Positions 48,429 through 60,557 are shown, counted from the stretch's first letter. The stretch: DNA of 64,000 nucleotides from an uncultured Bacteroidota bacterium (GCA_902616905.1 CACMUP010000001.1:168722-232721), one strand, 5' to 3'. Translations and numbers: made by a program. Notes: generated by a model not told the origin, from the sequence alone.

Positions 48429-50709
48429 TTAATAATTTTTCAAGAGAAGATAGATCAGAAATCAATACTTGACGTGCCTTACTACCTTCAAATGGACCAA
48501 CTACACCTGCAGCTTCCATTTGATCTATAATTCTTCCTGCTCTATTATAACCTAATTTTAATTTTCTTTGAAGCAAAGAAGCAGATCCTTGTTGAGAGCT
48601 TACAATTACTTCAGCAGCTTCTTTGAATAGTGAGTCTCTCTCGCTAATATCAATATCAATATTTGAATTTTTTTCCTCACCAATGTATTCTGGTAAAATG
48701 TGTGCATCAGCATAACCTCTTTGTCCACCAATATAAGTGGCAATTCTCTCTACTTCTGGTGTATCAACAAAAGCACATTGAATCCTAGTTAAATCGTTTC
48801 CTTGAGTATACAACATGTCTCCTCTTCCTATAAGCTGGTCAGCTCCACCACTATCTAAAATTGTTCTTGAATCAATTTTAGAGGTCACCCTAAATGCTAC
48901 ACGAGCAGGAAAATTTGCTTTAATAATACCAGTAATAACATTCACTGAAGGTCTCTGTGTTGCAATAATTAAATGAATTCCTATTGCACGTGCTAATTGA
49001 GCTAAACGTGCTATAGGAGTTTCTACCTCTTTTCCAGCCGTCATGATCAGATCAGCAAATTCGTCCACAACAAGAATTATATAGGGAAGATAACTATAAC
49101 CCTCATTGGGATTAAGTTTTCTTTCTTTAAATTTCTTGTTATATTCTTTCAAGTTACGACACATTGCATTTTTAAGCAATTCATAACGGTTATCCATTTC
49201 AATACACAAAGAATTTAAAGTATTGATAACCTTAGAATTATCTGTTATAATTGAATCTTCAGTATCTGGTAGCTTTGCTAGATAATGTCTCTCTATTTTA
49301 CTATATATATTTAACTCTACTTTTTTAGGATCTACAAGTACAAATTTTATTTCAGCAGGATGTTTCTTATAAAGTAAAGAAGTTAAAACAGCATTTAAAC
49401 CTACTGATTTTCCTTGTCCCGTCGCACCAGCCATCAGTAAATGTGGCATTTTTGCAAGATCTACAACATAGGTTTCATTACTAATAGTTTTCCCAATTGC
49501 AACAGGAAGTTCCATTTCAGCATTCTGAAATTTAGATGAGGAAATAACAGACCTCATAGAAACAATGCTAGGCTTTCTATTTGGCACTTCAATACCAATA
49601 GTTCCCTTTCCAGGAATAGGTGCAATAATTCTTATTCCTAAAGCTGATAATGAAAGAGCAATATCATCTTCTAAATTTTTTATCTTAGAAATACGAATTC
49701 CTGCCTCTGGAACAATCTCGTATAGAGTGACTGTAGGCCCTATTGTTGCTTTAATATTTGCAATACCTATTTTGTAGTTATTTAGAGTGTCAACAATTTT
49801 ATTTTTATTTACTTCGAGTTCTTCTTGATTAATTGTAATACTGCTTTCTCCATAATCTTTGAGTAAATCAATTTTTGGCATTTTAAAATTACTTAACTCT
49901 AAAGTAGGATCAAAAAATCCTTTTTTTTCAATTAGAAGGTCAGCTGTTTTTTTATCTAATGTAACTTCATTGTTAGTAGTCTCAATTTGGATTTCAATTT
50001 CACCCGTATCTGCATTGGGATTTTCAAGAAATTTATTTTGTTTTTCTTGGTGATTTTTTAAATCAACCTCACCGTTTTTTTCAGTTTGATTATTCTTTAT
50101 GTCAAAAGAAACTGAAGAATCACTTGGGTCAAAATTTTGAGAAAGTTGACTTTTTTTAAATAAATTATTTATCCAATTTTTCATTTTTTCGGGTGTCCAT
50201 TCAAGTTGAAAAACAATAAAGCACAAAAAAAAGAATACTAAACCCGAAAAAATTCCAATTCTTCCTATATAGTCAATAAGAAACTTATTTATTTCATAAC
50301 CAATAATTCCTGAATATAAGGGTTTTAAAGGTATAAAATAACCTATTGCAATTGTGAGCCATATTGTATGTAAAATTCCCCACGACCACTTAACAATAAG
50401 GGCATTGTTTTTTTTATCAAAAAATAATATAAAACCAGTAAAACTTAGCAAATAAGTTAGAATAAATGATGCTAAACCTACACCCCTGTAAATTAATAGA
50501 TGACTTACAAATAATCCCGTCTTGCTTAAAATATTTTGTACATCAACTGATCTATCAAAAAATGATCCCAAACTGCTATAATCTTCCTTCCAATTTATCA
50601 GGTAGGAAACAAATGATATAAATAAAAGTAGGCTAATTAATAATAATGCTCCCCCAAAGATTACCTGACGTTGCCTTTTGATTTTGGGATTTGAACGAGC
50701 ACTTTTCAT
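48412..50709 (-). CDS. ftsK: DNA translocase FtsK
   Basis: GATGQGKSVGLNAVLTSLL, ILVVDEFADLIM, C-terminal gamma domain GSASLLQRKLKLGYNRAGRIIDQMEAAGVVGP. Confidence 0.95.
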   Translation of the reverse strand: MKSARSNPKIKRQRQVIFGGALLLISLLLFISFVSYLINWKEDYSSLGSFFDRSVDVQNILSKTGLFVSHLLIYRGVGLASFILTYLLSFTGFILFFDKKNNALIVKWSWGILHTIWLTIAIGYFIPLKPLYSGIIGYEINKFLIDYIGRIGIFSGLVFFFLCFIVFQLEWTPEKMKNWINNLFKKSQLSQNFDPSDSSVSFDIKNNQTEKNGEVDLKNHQEKQNKFLENPNADTGEIEIQIETTNNEVTLDKKTADLLIEKKGFFDPTLELSNFKMPKIDLLKDYGESSITINQEELEVNKNKIVDTLNNYKIGIANIKATIGPTVTLYEIVPEAGIRISKIKNLEDDIALSLSALGIRIIAPIPGKGTIGIEVPNRKPSIVSMRSVISSSKFQNAEMELPVAIGKTISNETYVVDLAKMPHLLMAGATGQGKSVGLNAVLTSLLYKKHPAEIKFVLVDPKKVELNIYSKIERHYLAKLPDTEDSIITDNSKVINTLNSLCIEMDNRYELLKNAMCRNLKEYNKKFKERKLNPNEGYSYLPYIILVVDEFADLIMTAGKEVETPIARLAQLARAIGIHLIIATQRPSVNVITGIIKANFPARVAFRVTSKIDSRTILDSGGADQLIGRGDMLYTQGNDLTRIQCAFVDTPEVERIATYIGGQRGYADAHILPEYIGEEKNSNIDIDISERDSLFKEAAEVIVSSQQGSASLLQRKLKLGYNRAGRIIDQMEAAGVVGPFEGSKARQVLISDLSSLEKLLNEDDG

Positions 50710-50822
50710 TAAATTACATTATCAAACAAAAATACAAATTCAATCCCAAAACTATCGATTTTATTAAAGTTTGCTTGATATAAAAAGTAAATTAATTCAC
50801 TTAAAATATTAATTAACAAAAA

Positions 50823-50846
50823 AAAACCCGATTAAAAATCGGGTAT
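50823..50846 (-). terminator. intrinsic terminator of katG
   Basis: minus: acccgatttttaatcgggttttttttt. Confidence 0.75.
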
Positions 50847-50867
50847 AAGATTAAGCGCTTAGTTAAA

Positions 50868-52991
50868 TTAGATTAAATCGAATCGATCTGCATTCATTAC
50901 TTTATTCCATGCTTTTATGAAATCTATAATAAACTTTTCATTATTATCATTTTGAGCATAAACCTCAGCGATTGCACGTAACTCAGAATTTGAACCAAAA
51001 ACCAAATCTGTTCTGGAAGCTGTTCTAACTACTTTTCCTGAATTTCTGTCTTTTGCCTCATAACTATTATAACTTGTTACACTCCATTCTACATCCATTG
51101 ATAGAAGAATCTTAAACCATGTATTATCTAATCTACCATCAGTCCAAATCCCGTCTCCAGTATGAGAAATACCAAGAGATCTCATGCCTCCAATTAATAC
51201 TGTTAATTCTGAGGGAGTAAGACCTAATAATTGTGCTTTATCTAGTAGAATTTCTTCAGGACTGACAGCAAATTCTTTTTCAGAATAGTTTCTAAAACCA
51301 CAGGCCTTTGGTTTGAGTAAATTAAATGAATCTATATCGGTATTCTCTTGGGTAGCGTCACCACGACCAGTAGTAACTGGTACTTTATGACCGCACGCTT
51401 TTTCTATTGCAACCGCAGCTCCTATTACGATTACATCTGCTATGCTAGTATTGTATTTTGTTGCAATTAACTCATATTCATGAAGTACTTTTACCAATTC
51501 TTTTGGGTTATTTACCTCCCAATCTTTTTGTGGAGAAAGTCTTATTCTTGACCCATTTGCGCCCCCTCTGTTGTCTGAGCCTCTAAAAGTACTTGCACTA
51601 GACCAAGCAGTTCTAATTATTTCTTTTATACTAAGTTCAGTATTTAAAATTGCTTCTCTTACGGATTGTTCTTCTGAGGATGTAAGAATTTTACCTGTAG
51701 GTGTTGGGTCTTGCCATATATATTCGACATCTTTGTAATCACCAGTTGTGTAATTAGATCTAGGTCCCATGTCTCTGTGAAGTAACTTGAACCAAGCTCT
51801 CGCAAAAGTTTCTCCAAACTCATCAGGATTTGCAAGAAAACGTTCACATATTTTTTTATATGTGGGATCAGTTTTTAGTGACATGTCTGCAGTTGTCATC
51901 ATAGGTAAAACTTTTTGATCACTTCCATCTACCTGGGGAACCATGTCTTTTTCGCTACAATTTATGGGATGCCATTGCCAAGCTCCTGCAGGGCTTTTTT
52001 TACATTCCCATTCATACTTGAATAACAGCTCAAGATAACCCATATCCCATTGAATCGGATTTGTAGTCCAGGGACCTTCTATGCCACTAGTAATTGTGTC
52101 AACCCCAAGTCCAGAAGCAAATTTATTTTTCCAGCCAAGACCCATTAACTCCATTGGTGCCCCTTCAGGTTCAGCTTCAACAAGTACTTCATCACCAGCA
52201 CCGTGAGCTTTTCCAAAAGTGTGCCCTCCGGCAGTTAAGGCAACTGTTTCTTCATCATTCATAGCCATACGTTTAAAAGTTTCTCTAACATCCTGCGCTG
52301 ACAAAGCAGGATCTGGGTTACCGTTGGGTCCTTGAGGATTGACATAAATTAAACCCATTTGTACTGCAGCTAGTGGGTTTTCTAAAGATTGTCGAGTATC
52401 ACCATAGCGTTTATCTCCTAACCACTCATCTTCAGCGCCCCAGTAAATATCTTTTTCAGGTTGCCAAATGTCTTCTCTACCCATTACTGTTCCATGATTT
52501 GGTCCTCCCATGTCTTCAATCGCAACGTTTCCAACTAAAACAAGTAAATCTGCCCAAGATAATTTATTTCCATATTTTTCTTTGATAGGCCATAATAATC
52601 TTCTTGCCTTATCTAAATTTCCATTGTCAGGCCAAGAATTCAGCGGTGCAAAACGCTGAGCACCTGTAGCGGCTCCACCTCTTCCATCGCCAGTTCTATA
52701 TGTTCCTGCGGCATGCCAAGTCATTCTGATGAAAAATGGTCCGTAATGGCCATAATCAGCTGGCCACCACTGTTTAGAGTCTTTTAACATTATTTTTATA
52801 TCTTCTTTAACAGCTTCAAGATCAAGTTTTTTAACTTCCTCTTTATAGTTTAATTCAGGTAAAGGGTTGCTTTTGTCGCTATGTTGGCGAAGGATTTCTA
52901 GATTTAACTGGTTTGGCCACCAATCTTTATTTTGAGTTCCAAGGTTTGGTGTTGTTGTTGAACCATGGAAAGGGCATTTACTTTCTGACAT
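50868..52991 (-). CDS. katG: catalase/peroxidase HPI
   Basis: [39 protein letters not shown]. Confidence 0.97.
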   Translation of the reverse strand: MSESKCPFHGSTTTPNLGTQNKDWWPNQLNLEILRQHSDKSNPLPELNYKEEVKKLDLEAVKEDIKIMLKDSKQWWPADYGHYGPFFIRMTWHAAGTYRTGDGRGGAATGAQRFAPLNSWPDNGNLDKARRLLWPIKEKYGNKLSWADLLVLVGNVAIEDMGGPNHGTVMGREDIWQPEKDIYWGAEDEWLGDKRYGDTRQSLENPLAAVQMGLIYVNPQGPNGNPDPALSAQDVRETFKRMAMNDEETVALTAGGHTFGKAHGAGDEVLVEAEPEGAPMELMGLGWKNKFASGLGVDTITSGIEGPWTTNPIQWDMGYLELLFKYEWECKKSPAGAWQWHPINCSEKDMVPQVDGSDQKVLPMMTTADMSLKTDPTYKKICERFLANPDEFGETFARAWFKLLHRDMGPRSNYTTGDYKDVEYIWQDPTPTGKILTSSEEQSVREAILNTELSIKEIIRTAWSSASTFRGSDNRGGANGSRIRLSPQKDWEVNNPKELVKVLHEYELIATKYNTSIADVIVIGAAVAIEKACGHKVPVTTGRGDATQENTDIDSFNLLKPKACGFRNYSEKEFAVSPEEILLDKAQLLGLTPSELTVLIGGMRSLGISHTGDGIWTDGRLDNTWFKILLSMDVEWSVTSYNSYEAKDRNSGKVVRTASRTDLVFGSNSELRAIAEVYAQNDNNEKFIIDFIKAWNKVMNADRFDLI

Positions 52992-53090
52992 TTTTTAAAT
53001 TTTTTTCTAAAATAAAAATCATTTTTAAAATATAAAATTTACTGTTTTTTAAATTGCTTATTTCTTAATAAGTTTTTCTTATGAAAATAT

Positions 53091-54521
53091 TCAATTAATT
53101 TTTTTAGCTATTCTTATGCTCAGTGCAGCGTAAATTAGTGTCATAAGTGGACTTAACCAATTAAATATTGCAAAAAAGAAATATTCTAATACACTAACCC
53201 CTAATACACCTGATTGATATGCACCACAAGTATTCCAGGGAATAAGAACAGAAGTTACAGTGCCTGAGTCTTCAAGAGTACGACTTAAATTTTCAGGAGC
53301 CAAATTACGATCCTCATATGCTTTAGTAAACATTTTTCCTGGTATTACAATTGATAGATATTGATCTGAGGCAGTCAAATTTATTGCTAAACATGATGCA
53401 ACAGTACTTGCAAAGAGTTGAAATGTATTTTTTGCCCAACTTAATAAAGCATTGCTTATAACCTTAAGTGCACCGATAGCATCCATTATACCACCAAAAA
53501 CCATTGCACATATAATTAACCATATGGTGCCTAACATGCCCTCCATTCCTCCTGAGATAAATAGGTCGTTAAGTATTGCATTATTTGTATTTATCTGGAT
53601 TGAAACAGATATTGCATCTAAAATTGCTTTGTATGCAATATTAGAATTTAAAGTTTTTGAATCTGTTATTTCCAAAAGAATTTGAGGTTGAAAAAAAATT
53701 GCAAATAAAGCCCCCATTAAAGTGCCAATTAATAGTGCTACTAATGGAGGTGTTTTTTTTACTATAAGGATAATAACACTTATTGGAACTAGAAACAACC
53801 AAAAATTTATGGTAAACTTTTCTCTAATTGCAGCTAATAAATCACCTGTGTCTGGAAGCACACTATAATTCTGCGTCAGATTAAGAATTAAAAATACTAT
53901 TAGTGTAATTAATATGCTTGGTACTGTTGTATATGCCATATACTTTATATGATCAAACAACTCACCTCCAGCCATAGCAGGAGCAAGATTTGTTGTGTCT
54001 GAAAGCGGTGATAGTTTATCACCAAAATACGCTCCTGATATAATTGCTCCCGCAACCATACCCAAAGGAATTTTTAAAACACTACCTATTCCAATCAAAG
54101 CAATACCTACTGTAGCTGAAGTAGTCCAACTACTTCCTGTAGAAATAGATATAATCGCACATATTACTATACATGCTGGCAAAAAGATACTTGGATGTAA
54201 GATTTGTAAACCATAATAAATCATAGCTGGTATAATACCGCTTATAAGCCATGTGCCTGAGAGTGCACCAACAAAAAGCAAGATCAATAAAGCTCCAGTA
54301 ACTGATTTTAAATTATCCGCTATTTTTTCTAACATCGAGTCATAAGATATTCTTTTCTTAAATCCAATTATGGCAGCAATTGCACCTCCTATTAGTAATA
54401 TAAATTGGTTTGATCCGTTTAATGCATCATCACCATAAACAATGACATTATAAGAGAGAAGAACAACTAAAAAAAATAAGGGTAATAAAGCAGTTGTTAA
54501 AGAAATTTGGTTTTTTTTCAA
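53091..54521 (-). CDS. nhaC: Na+/H+ antiporter NhaC family
   Basis: GAYFGDKLSPLSDTTNLAPAMAG; ISTGSSWTTSATVGIALIGIG. Confidence 0.9.
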   Translation of the reverse strand: MKKNQISLTTALLPLFFLVVLLSYNVIVYGDDALNGSNQFILLIGGAIAAIIGFKKRISYDSMLEKIADNLKSVTGALLILLFVGALSGTWLISGIIPAMIYYGLQILHPSIFLPACIVICAIISISTGSSWTTSATVGIALIGIGSVLKIPLGMVAGAIISGAYFGDKLSPLSDTTNLAPAMAGGELFDHIKYMAYTTVPSILITLIVFLILNLTQNYSVLPDTGDLLAAIREKFTINFWLFLVPISVIILIVKKTPPLVALLIGTLMGALFAIFFQPQILLEITDSKTLNSNIAYKAILDAISVSIQINTNNAILNDLFISGGMEGMLGTIWLIICAMVFGGIMDAIGALKVISNALLSWAKNTFQLFASTVASCLAINLTASDQYLSIVIPGKMFTKAYEDRNLAPENLSRTLEDSGTVTSVLIPWNTCGAYQSGVLGVSVLEYFFFAIFNWLSPLMTLIYAALSIRIAKKIN

Positions 54522-54641
54522 ATGAAAATATTTAAAATATTATTTAAAAAAACAACTAAATATATATCAATTTATATAATAATTTACACTAAATCCAATT
54601 AACATTTTTATTTTTGGGAATAATAAAAATTGAATTTAACT

Positions 54642-56042
54642 ATGAGTGTTTTTGATGTTGCGATCATAGGATCAGGTCCAGGAGGATATGTTGCAGCCAT
54701 TCGTTGTTCTCAGTTAGGCATGAAAACAGCATTAATAGAAAAATATAATACCCTTGGGGGAACATGCCTCAATGTTGGATGTATACCCTCAAAATCTCTA
54801 TTGGATTCATCCCACCATTTTGAGGATGCTACCCAACACTTTTCAGAACATGGAATTGAAATAAAAGGGGTGGTCAATATTGATTTTAAAAAAATGATTG
54901 AGCGTAAAGCCCAAGTTGTTGAGCAAACAACTAAGGGGATAGATTTTTTGATGGGGAAAAATAATATTGAAGTATTCCACGGCTTAGCAAGTTTTATTGA
55001 TGCTAATAAAATTGAAATAAATGGTAATAAAAAAATAACTATTGAATCTAAAAAAATTATTATAGCTACTGGATCAAAGCCAGGTAGTTTGCCTTTTATC
55101 GAATTAGATAAAGAAAGAATAATTACCTCAACTGAAGCACTTAAACTAAAAGAGATACCTAAACACTTAATTATTATAGGTGGTGGTGTTATCGGTTTAG
55201 AATTAGGTCAAGTTTATAAAAGATTAGGTGCTGAAGTCTCTGTAATTGAATATGCTGATAGAATAACACCATCAATGGACATGTCTTTATCTAGGGAGTT
55301 GTTGAAAGTTTTAAAAAAGCAAGGGGTTAAATTTTATCTTTCACATGGAGTTAGTAATGTCAAACGAAATGGTAAAGAAATTACTGTTACTGCAAATGAC
55401 AAAAAAGGAGTATCCACTGAATTTAAAGGAGATTATTGTTTAGTATGTGTTGGAAGAAAGCCCCACACAAAAGGTCTTAATCTTGAAGCTATAGGAGTAC
55501 AGTTAAATGAGAAAGGCCAAGTAGAGGTAAATGAATATTTACAAACTTCAACTAATAATGTATATGCGATAGGTGACGTCGTAAGAGGATCAATGCTAGC
55601 TCACAAAGCTGAGGAAGAGGGTGTAATGGTAGCTGAATTTATAGCTGGCCAGAAACCTCATATTGATTATAATTTAATCCCTAATGTTATATATACTTGG
55701 CCCGAAGTCGCTTCCGTAGGTAAAACAGAGGAACAGTTAAAAGAAGAAGGGTTAAATTATAAAACTGGACAATTCCCTATGCGTGCATTAGGTAGAGCTC
55801 GTGCAAGCATGGATACTGACGGTTTTGTCAAAATATTAGCTGATAGTGAAACAGATGAGGTTCTTGGTGTCCATATGATAGGTGCTCGTGCAGCTGATTT
55901 AATTGCTGAAGCAGTTACTGCGATGGAGTTTAGAGCGTCAGCTGAAGATATAGCAAGAATGAGTCATTCACATCCTACTTATGCTGAAGCTATAAAAGAA
56001 GCTGCCTTAGCAGCTACTGAGAATAGAGCTCTCCATATCTAA
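54642..56042 (+). CDS. lpdA: dihydrolipoyl dehydrogenase
   Basis: FDVAIIGSGPGGYVAAIRCSQLG, GGTCLNVGCIPSKSLL, HSHPTYAEAIKEA. Confidence 0.95.
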   Translation: MSVFDVAIIGSGPGGYVAAIRCSQLGMKTALIEKYNTLGGTCLNVGCIPSKSLLDSSHHFEDATQHFSEHGIEIKGVVNIDFKKMIERKAQVVEQTTKGIDFLMGKNNIEVFHGLASFIDANKIEINGNKKITIESKKIIIATGSKPGSLPFIELDKERIITSTEALKLKEIPKHLIIIGGGVIGLELGQVYKRLGAEVSVIEYADRITPSMDMSLSRELLKVLKKQGVKFYLSHGVSNVKRNGKEITVTANDKKGVSTEFKGDYCLVCVGRKPHTKGLNLEAIGVQLNEKGQVEVNEYLQTSTNNVYAIGDVVRGSMLAHKAEEEGVMVAEFIAGQKPHIDYNLIPNVIYTWPEVASVGKTEEQLKEEGLNYKTGQFPMRALGRARASMDTDGFVKILADSETDEVLGVHMIGARAADLIAEAVTAMEFRASAEDIARMSHSHPTYAEAIKEAALAATENRALHI

Positions 56043-56163
56043 ATCTTTATTCATTTAAAAAGTTTTTTAAAACACAACAATTTTCAAATTTTAAAGATAA
56101 TTTTAATTAAAATTGATGTTCAAATATATATTTATATAAGTTTAAATTTGAAATCTTATTAAC

Positions 56164-57450
56164 ATGGATAGAAGAGATTTTGTCAAAAAATCAGCTATAA
56201 CACCGATATTTACGATAGTTCCAAGTAGTGTTTTAAGTTTTACAGGTAGATCTCCAAATGATAAGATCCAATTAGGTTTCATTGGAGTTGGAAGACAAGG
56301 TAGAGGATTGATGGAGAATTTTATTAAATATGATTCCGCAGCCATTTTATCTTGTAGTGATGTTGATATTGATAAAATAAATTTATTCGAAAAAACTTAT
56401 CACGAAAAATCAACTGCAGCCAAAAAGCCTGTTCATAGAGTAAAAAAATATTCTCATTACAGAGATATGTTAAATGACAAGGAAATTGATGCTGTTGTCA
56501 TAGCTTCCCCAGATCATTGGCATGCACAAATGTCAATAGATGCAGCAAAAGCTGGTAAAGATATATATTGTGAAAAGCCATTATCGTCATCTGTAGCTGA
56601 GGGAAGAGCAATAGTAGATGCTATAAGAAAATATGATAGGGTATTCCAAACAGGGAGTATGCAACGTTCTTGGAATCAATTTAGGCATGCAGTTGAACTT
56701 ATAAGAAATGGCTACATTGGGACTGTTCAAAGAGTCTATGTAGCTATTGGAGATCCATATAAGCCATGTGACTTACCAACGCAAGAAACACCATCAAATA
56801 TAGATTGGGATTCATGGATTGGACCAACACAGTATCGAGGATATCATAAAGATTTGGCATGCCCTATAGGTGACAAACGTTGGGCTCAATGGAGAGATTA
56901 TTTTCCTTATGGAGGAGGTATGATTACAGATTTTGGAGCTCACATGTTCGATATAGTTCAATGGGCATTAAATATGGATAATTCGGGACCTGTTAACTTT
57001 GAACCACCAAAAATATATTCTAAAAAAGGTCTTAAATTCACCTATCAAAATGGAATCTCTGTTACTCATAAAAAATGGGGAGATTCGAATAACGAAATTC
57101 AATTTATTGGATCAGAGGGACGCCTTGAAGTAAGCCGAAGATACCTTAAATCTTATCCTAATAGTAGTCTTGCTAAAAAACCTATTGACAAAATAAATCC
57201 TAAGAGGGTTTATTTAAGTGAAAACCATCATATTGATTGGTTGCAATCTATTAGAAAAAGGAAAAAACCTATATGTGATGTAGAAGTTGGTCACAGAACA
57301 GCCACAGTTTGTAATATTGCAAACATAGCTTATGCACTTCAAAGATCATTAAAATGGGATCCCATTAATGAAAAGTTCATTAATGATCCTGGTGCAAATT
57401 TAATGTTAGATAGAACCTATAGATCTCCTTGGAATTATAGAGATTTTTAA
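56164..57450 (+). CDS. Gfo/Idh/MocA family oxidoreductase
   Basis: IQLGFIGVGRQGRGLMENF, CEKPLSSSVAEGRAIVDAIRK; N-terminal Tat-like MDRRDFVKK. Confidence 0.9.
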   Translation: MDRRDFVKKSAITPIFTIVPSSVLSFTGRSPNDKIQLGFIGVGRQGRGLMENFIKYDSAAILSCSDVDIDKINLFEKTYHEKSTAAKKPVHRVKKYSHYRDMLNDKEIDAVVIASPDHWHAQMSIDAAKAGKDIYCEKPLSSSVAEGRAIVDAIRKYDRVFQTGSMQRSWNQFRHAVELIRNGYIGTVQRVYVAIGDPYKPCDLPTQETPSNIDWDSWIGPTQYRGYHKDLACPIGDKRWAQWRDYFPYGGGMITDFGAHMFDIVQWALNMDNSGPVNFEPPKIYSKKGLKFTYQNGISVTHKKWGDSNNEIQFIGSEGRLEVSRRYLKSYPNSSLAKKPIDKINPKRVYLSENHHIDWLQSIRKRKKPICDVEVGHRTATVCNIANIAYALQRSLKWDPINEKFINDPGANLMLDRTYRSPWNYRDF

Positions 57451-58730
57451 GATAAAAAGGGTTTAATTTTTTCTTTTATTTTATCTAAACTTAAATTACC
57501 TATACTTCCAATATGTGTATGTTTTATTTTTCTATTTGGAACATATTGTCCTTCTTCAATAGATTTTCCTAAATCTTGGTAGGCCTTTCTGAAAGGTTTA
57601 CCAGAAATAACATCATTATTGAGAGTGTCCACACTAAAGAGATAATCATATTTTTCCTGATCAGTAATTTTATTTTTAACTTTAATTTTAGGTAGACTAA
57701 AGAGAATAATTTCTAGACATGCCTTTGTATCCTCAATAGCATCTATTATTATTCCTTTTGCCAATTGAAAATCTCTATGATATCCACTAGGTAGATTACC
57801 TGTTAGTAAAGTTAATTGACTTGGTAATGATTGTAAAATATTGCACTTTCCTCTTACAAGCTCAAATAGGTCAGGATTCTTTTTATGAGGCATAATACTA
57901 GATCCTGTAGTAAGATTATCGGGAAAACTTATGAAATCAAAATCTTGACCCATGTAAAGGCAAATATCCATACAAATTTTTGAAAGAGTGGCGCCGATTG
58001 AAGATAAAACGACAGCAATACTTTTTTCCAGTTTTCCTCTACTCATCTGAGCAGCTACTGAATTAACTTTTAAATTTGTAAATTTCAATTCATTCGTTGT
58101 AAATTCCCTGTCTATTGGAAAAGCACTTCCAAATCCAGCGGCACTTCCAAGTGGATTTTGATCAGCAATCTGATAAGCACTTTTCCAGAAATATAGATCA
58201 TCTATCAAACTTTCTGCGAAAGCTGAAAACCAGAGCCCAAATGAAGAGGGCATGGCTACCTGAAAATGTGTATACCCAGGAAGTAAATGATCTTCGTATT
58301 TTTCTGCTAATGAAGTCAAAACTTCAAATAGTTCTATAATTTTATCTTTTATGATATTTAATTCTTTTTTACAGTAAAGGTGTAAGGCAACTAATACTTG
58401 GTCGTTTCTTGACCTTGCAGTATGTATTTTTTTTCCAAGATCTCCTGAATTTTGAATTAAAATATGCTCAATTTTTGAATGTATATCCTCAAATTCGTCT
58501 TCAATTGTTAGACTTTTATTTTCAGCCTGTATTTTAATTTCGTTTAATTTTGATGTGAGTTGATTTACTTCTTCAATAGAAAGGATCCCAATCTTACCTA
58601 ACATTTTTGCATGAGCAATAGAAGCTTGACAATCATATTCAGCTAAATATAAATCGTATTCTCTGTCTTTCCCAACAGTGAATAAATCTACTTTTTGATG
58701 GGCAGTAGACCCTTTTTTCCAGAGTTTCAT
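57447..58730 (-). CDS. argH: argininosuccinate lyase
   Basis: EDIHSKIEHIL, TARSRNDQVLVALHLY, GSSIMPHKKNPD. Confidence 0.95.
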   Translation of the reverse strand: MKLWKKGSTAHQKVDLFTVGKDREYDLYLAEYDCQASIAHAKMLGKIGILSIEEVNQLTSKLNEIKIQAENKSLTIEDEFEDIHSKIEHILIQNSGDLGKKIHTARSRNDQVLVALHLYCKKELNIIKDKIIELFEVLTSLAEKYEDHLLPGYTHFQVAMPSSFGLWFSAFAESLIDDLYFWKSAYQIADQNPLGSAAGFGSAFPIDREFTTNELKFTNLKVNSVAAQMSRGKLEKSIAVVLSSIGATLSKICMDICLYMGQDFDFISFPDNLTTGSSIMPHKKNPDLFELVRGKCNILQSLPSQLTLLTGNLPSGYHRDFQLAKGIIIDAIEDTKACLEIILFSLPKIKVKNKITDQEKYDYLFSVDTLNNDVISGKPFRKAYQDLGKSIEEGQYVPNRKIKHTHIGSIGNLSLDKIKEKIKPFLS

Positions 58731-58731
58731 T

Positions 58732-59784
58732 TTAAAGTATTTGTTTTAATAAATCAATATATAGTTTTACACCTTCTTCAATTTCATGAATATAAATAAA
58801 TTCATCTGCTGTATGTGACCTTTTTGAATCACCTGGGCCTAACTTTAGAGAAGGGCAACTTAGTGCAGCTTGATCAGAAAGGGTAGGTGATCCATAGGTG
58901 CTTCGGCCTAATTTTTTACCTGCAATAACAAGAGGGTGATTATCATCTATCGAAGAACTTTCTAAGTGAAGTGATCTTGCTTTTACATCACAAGGAAGAG
59001 AATTAACAATAAAATTATTTATTTCTGAATTTTTATAATATTCATTAACCCTTACATCCAAAACCATTTTGACTTCAGATGGAACAACATTATGCTGATT
59101 ACCTGCATTGATTTGTGAGAGTGTAATTTTTACAGGGCCTAAAAGAGGAGAATTTTTTTCAAAAGAAATGTTTTTTATTTTTTCAATAACATGTGAAATT
59201 TTCATTAAAGGATTATCTTCATTTGGGTGCGCTGCATGACTTGGTGTTCCTTTTATACTTAAATCAAAAACGATTAATCCTTTCTCTGCAACTGCTAACT
59301 CCATATTAGTAGGTTCACCAATTATTGCTAAATCAATTTTTGGAAGGTAAGGGATTAATGATCTCAAACTTTTTTTTCCAGCTATTTCTTCTTCTGCGGA
59401 TGCTATCATTAATAAGTTATATGCTGGGTTTTCGTACTCATAGTAATGAGTAAATAATGCTATTAAGGAAACTAATGAACCTCCAGCATCATTGCTTCCA
59501 AGTCCAAATAATTTGCCATTAATAATATCTGCCTTAAATGGATCCCTAGTGTAAGCTTTATTTGGAAATACCGTATCATGGTGAGAATTTAATAATAATG
59601 TAGGTTTTTTATGGTCATAATTTTTGTTAACTGCCCATATGTTATTATCTCTCTTATTATATGTAATATTATGATTTTTAAACCATTTCTCAATACGCTT
59701 GGCAGTTAGAGCCTCGTTTTTTGAAAAAGATTCTATTTGAATCAAATCTTTTAATAGTAGTATGGCATTTTGAGTTAATTTCAT
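58732..59784 (-). CDS. M20 metallohydrolase, predicted N-acyl-ornithine deacylase of arginine pathway
   Basis: LLLNSHHDTVFP, GLGSNDAGGSLVSLIAL, ASAEEEIAGKKS; location in arg cluster. Confidence 0.85.
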   Translation of the reverse strand: MKLTQNAILLLKDLIQIESFSKNEALTAKRIEKWFKNHNITYNKRDNNIWAVNKNYDHKKPTLLLNSHHDTVFPNKAYTRDPFKADIINGKLFGLGSNDAGGSLVSLIALFTHYYEYENPAYNLLMIASAEEEIAGKKSLRSLIPYLPKIDLAIIGEPTNMELAVAEKGLIVFDLSIKGTPSHAAHPNEDNPLMKISHVIEKIKNISFEKNSPLLGPVKITLSQINAGNQHNVVPSEVKMVLDVRVNEYYKNSEINNFIVNSLPCDVKARSLHLESSSIDDNHPLVIAGKKLGRSTYGSPTLSDQAALSCPSLKLGPGDSKRSHTADEFIYIHEIEEGVKLYIDLLKQIL

Positions 59785-60557
59785 AATACTATTTTAGTGT
59801 GTTTGTTATCAGATAAAATATTAAAGCTTCCAATCCTTATTTCTTTAACTCCTTTTAAAAGAGCTTGATAACAATTATGAAGTTTAGGTAACATTCCTGC
59901 TTGAATTAAACCTTTATTTTTTAATTCTTCATATTTTTCGGTATTTATAATGGGAATTACGGAATTTAGGTCTCCAATATTTTCTAGTACACCTTTTTTT
60001 TCAAAGCAATAAGTCAAATTAACTTCAAAATTTTCTGAAAGAGCTGAAGCAATATCAGAAGCTATGGTATCTGCATTTGTATTTAGTAACTGCCCATTCC
60101 CGTCATGTGAAACTGAACAACATACCGGAATAATGTTATTTTTTAAAAGTTTTTTAAAAAAACTTTTATTTATATGAGTTATATCACCAACAAAACCAAA
60201 ATCAATCTCTTCAACTGTTCTTTTTGATGCCATGTAAGCATTTCCATCTGCACCACAAATACCAATTGAATCACACGATAAAGCTTGTAACTTAGAGACT
60301 ATTCTTTTGTTAATTTTTCCTGCATATACCATTGTAATAATATCAAGAGTTATAGCGTCTGTAATTCTTCTGCCATTATTTAATTTTACAGGAATTCCTA
60401 ATTGATTTGATACAGCTGATGCTTCTTTACCACCACCATGAATTAGAATTTTTGATTCATTGAGAGAAGAAAAATCCTTAAGAAAAGAGTGAAGTCTACT
60501 TTCATTATCAACAATATTACTTCCTATTTTAAAAATATGTAATCTATCCATTTTCAA
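59781..60557 (-). CDS. argB: acetylglutamate kinase family (N-acylglutamate kinase)
   Basis: ILIHGGGKEASAVSNQLGIPVKLNNGRRITD; VCCSVSHDGNGQLLNTNADTIASDIASAL. Confidence 0.9.
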   Translation of the reverse strand: MKMDRLHIFKIGSNIVDNESRLHSFLKDFSSLNESKILIHGGGKEASAVSNQLGIPVKLNNGRRITDAITLDIITMVYAGKINKRIVSKLQALSCDSIGICGADGNAYMASKRTVEEIDFGFVGDITHINKSFFKKLLKNNIIPVCCSVSHDGNGQLLNTNADTIASDIASALSENFEVNLTYCFEKKGVLENIGDLNSVIPIINTEKYEELKNKGLIQAGMLPKLHNCYQALLKGVKEIRIGSFNILSDNKHTKIVL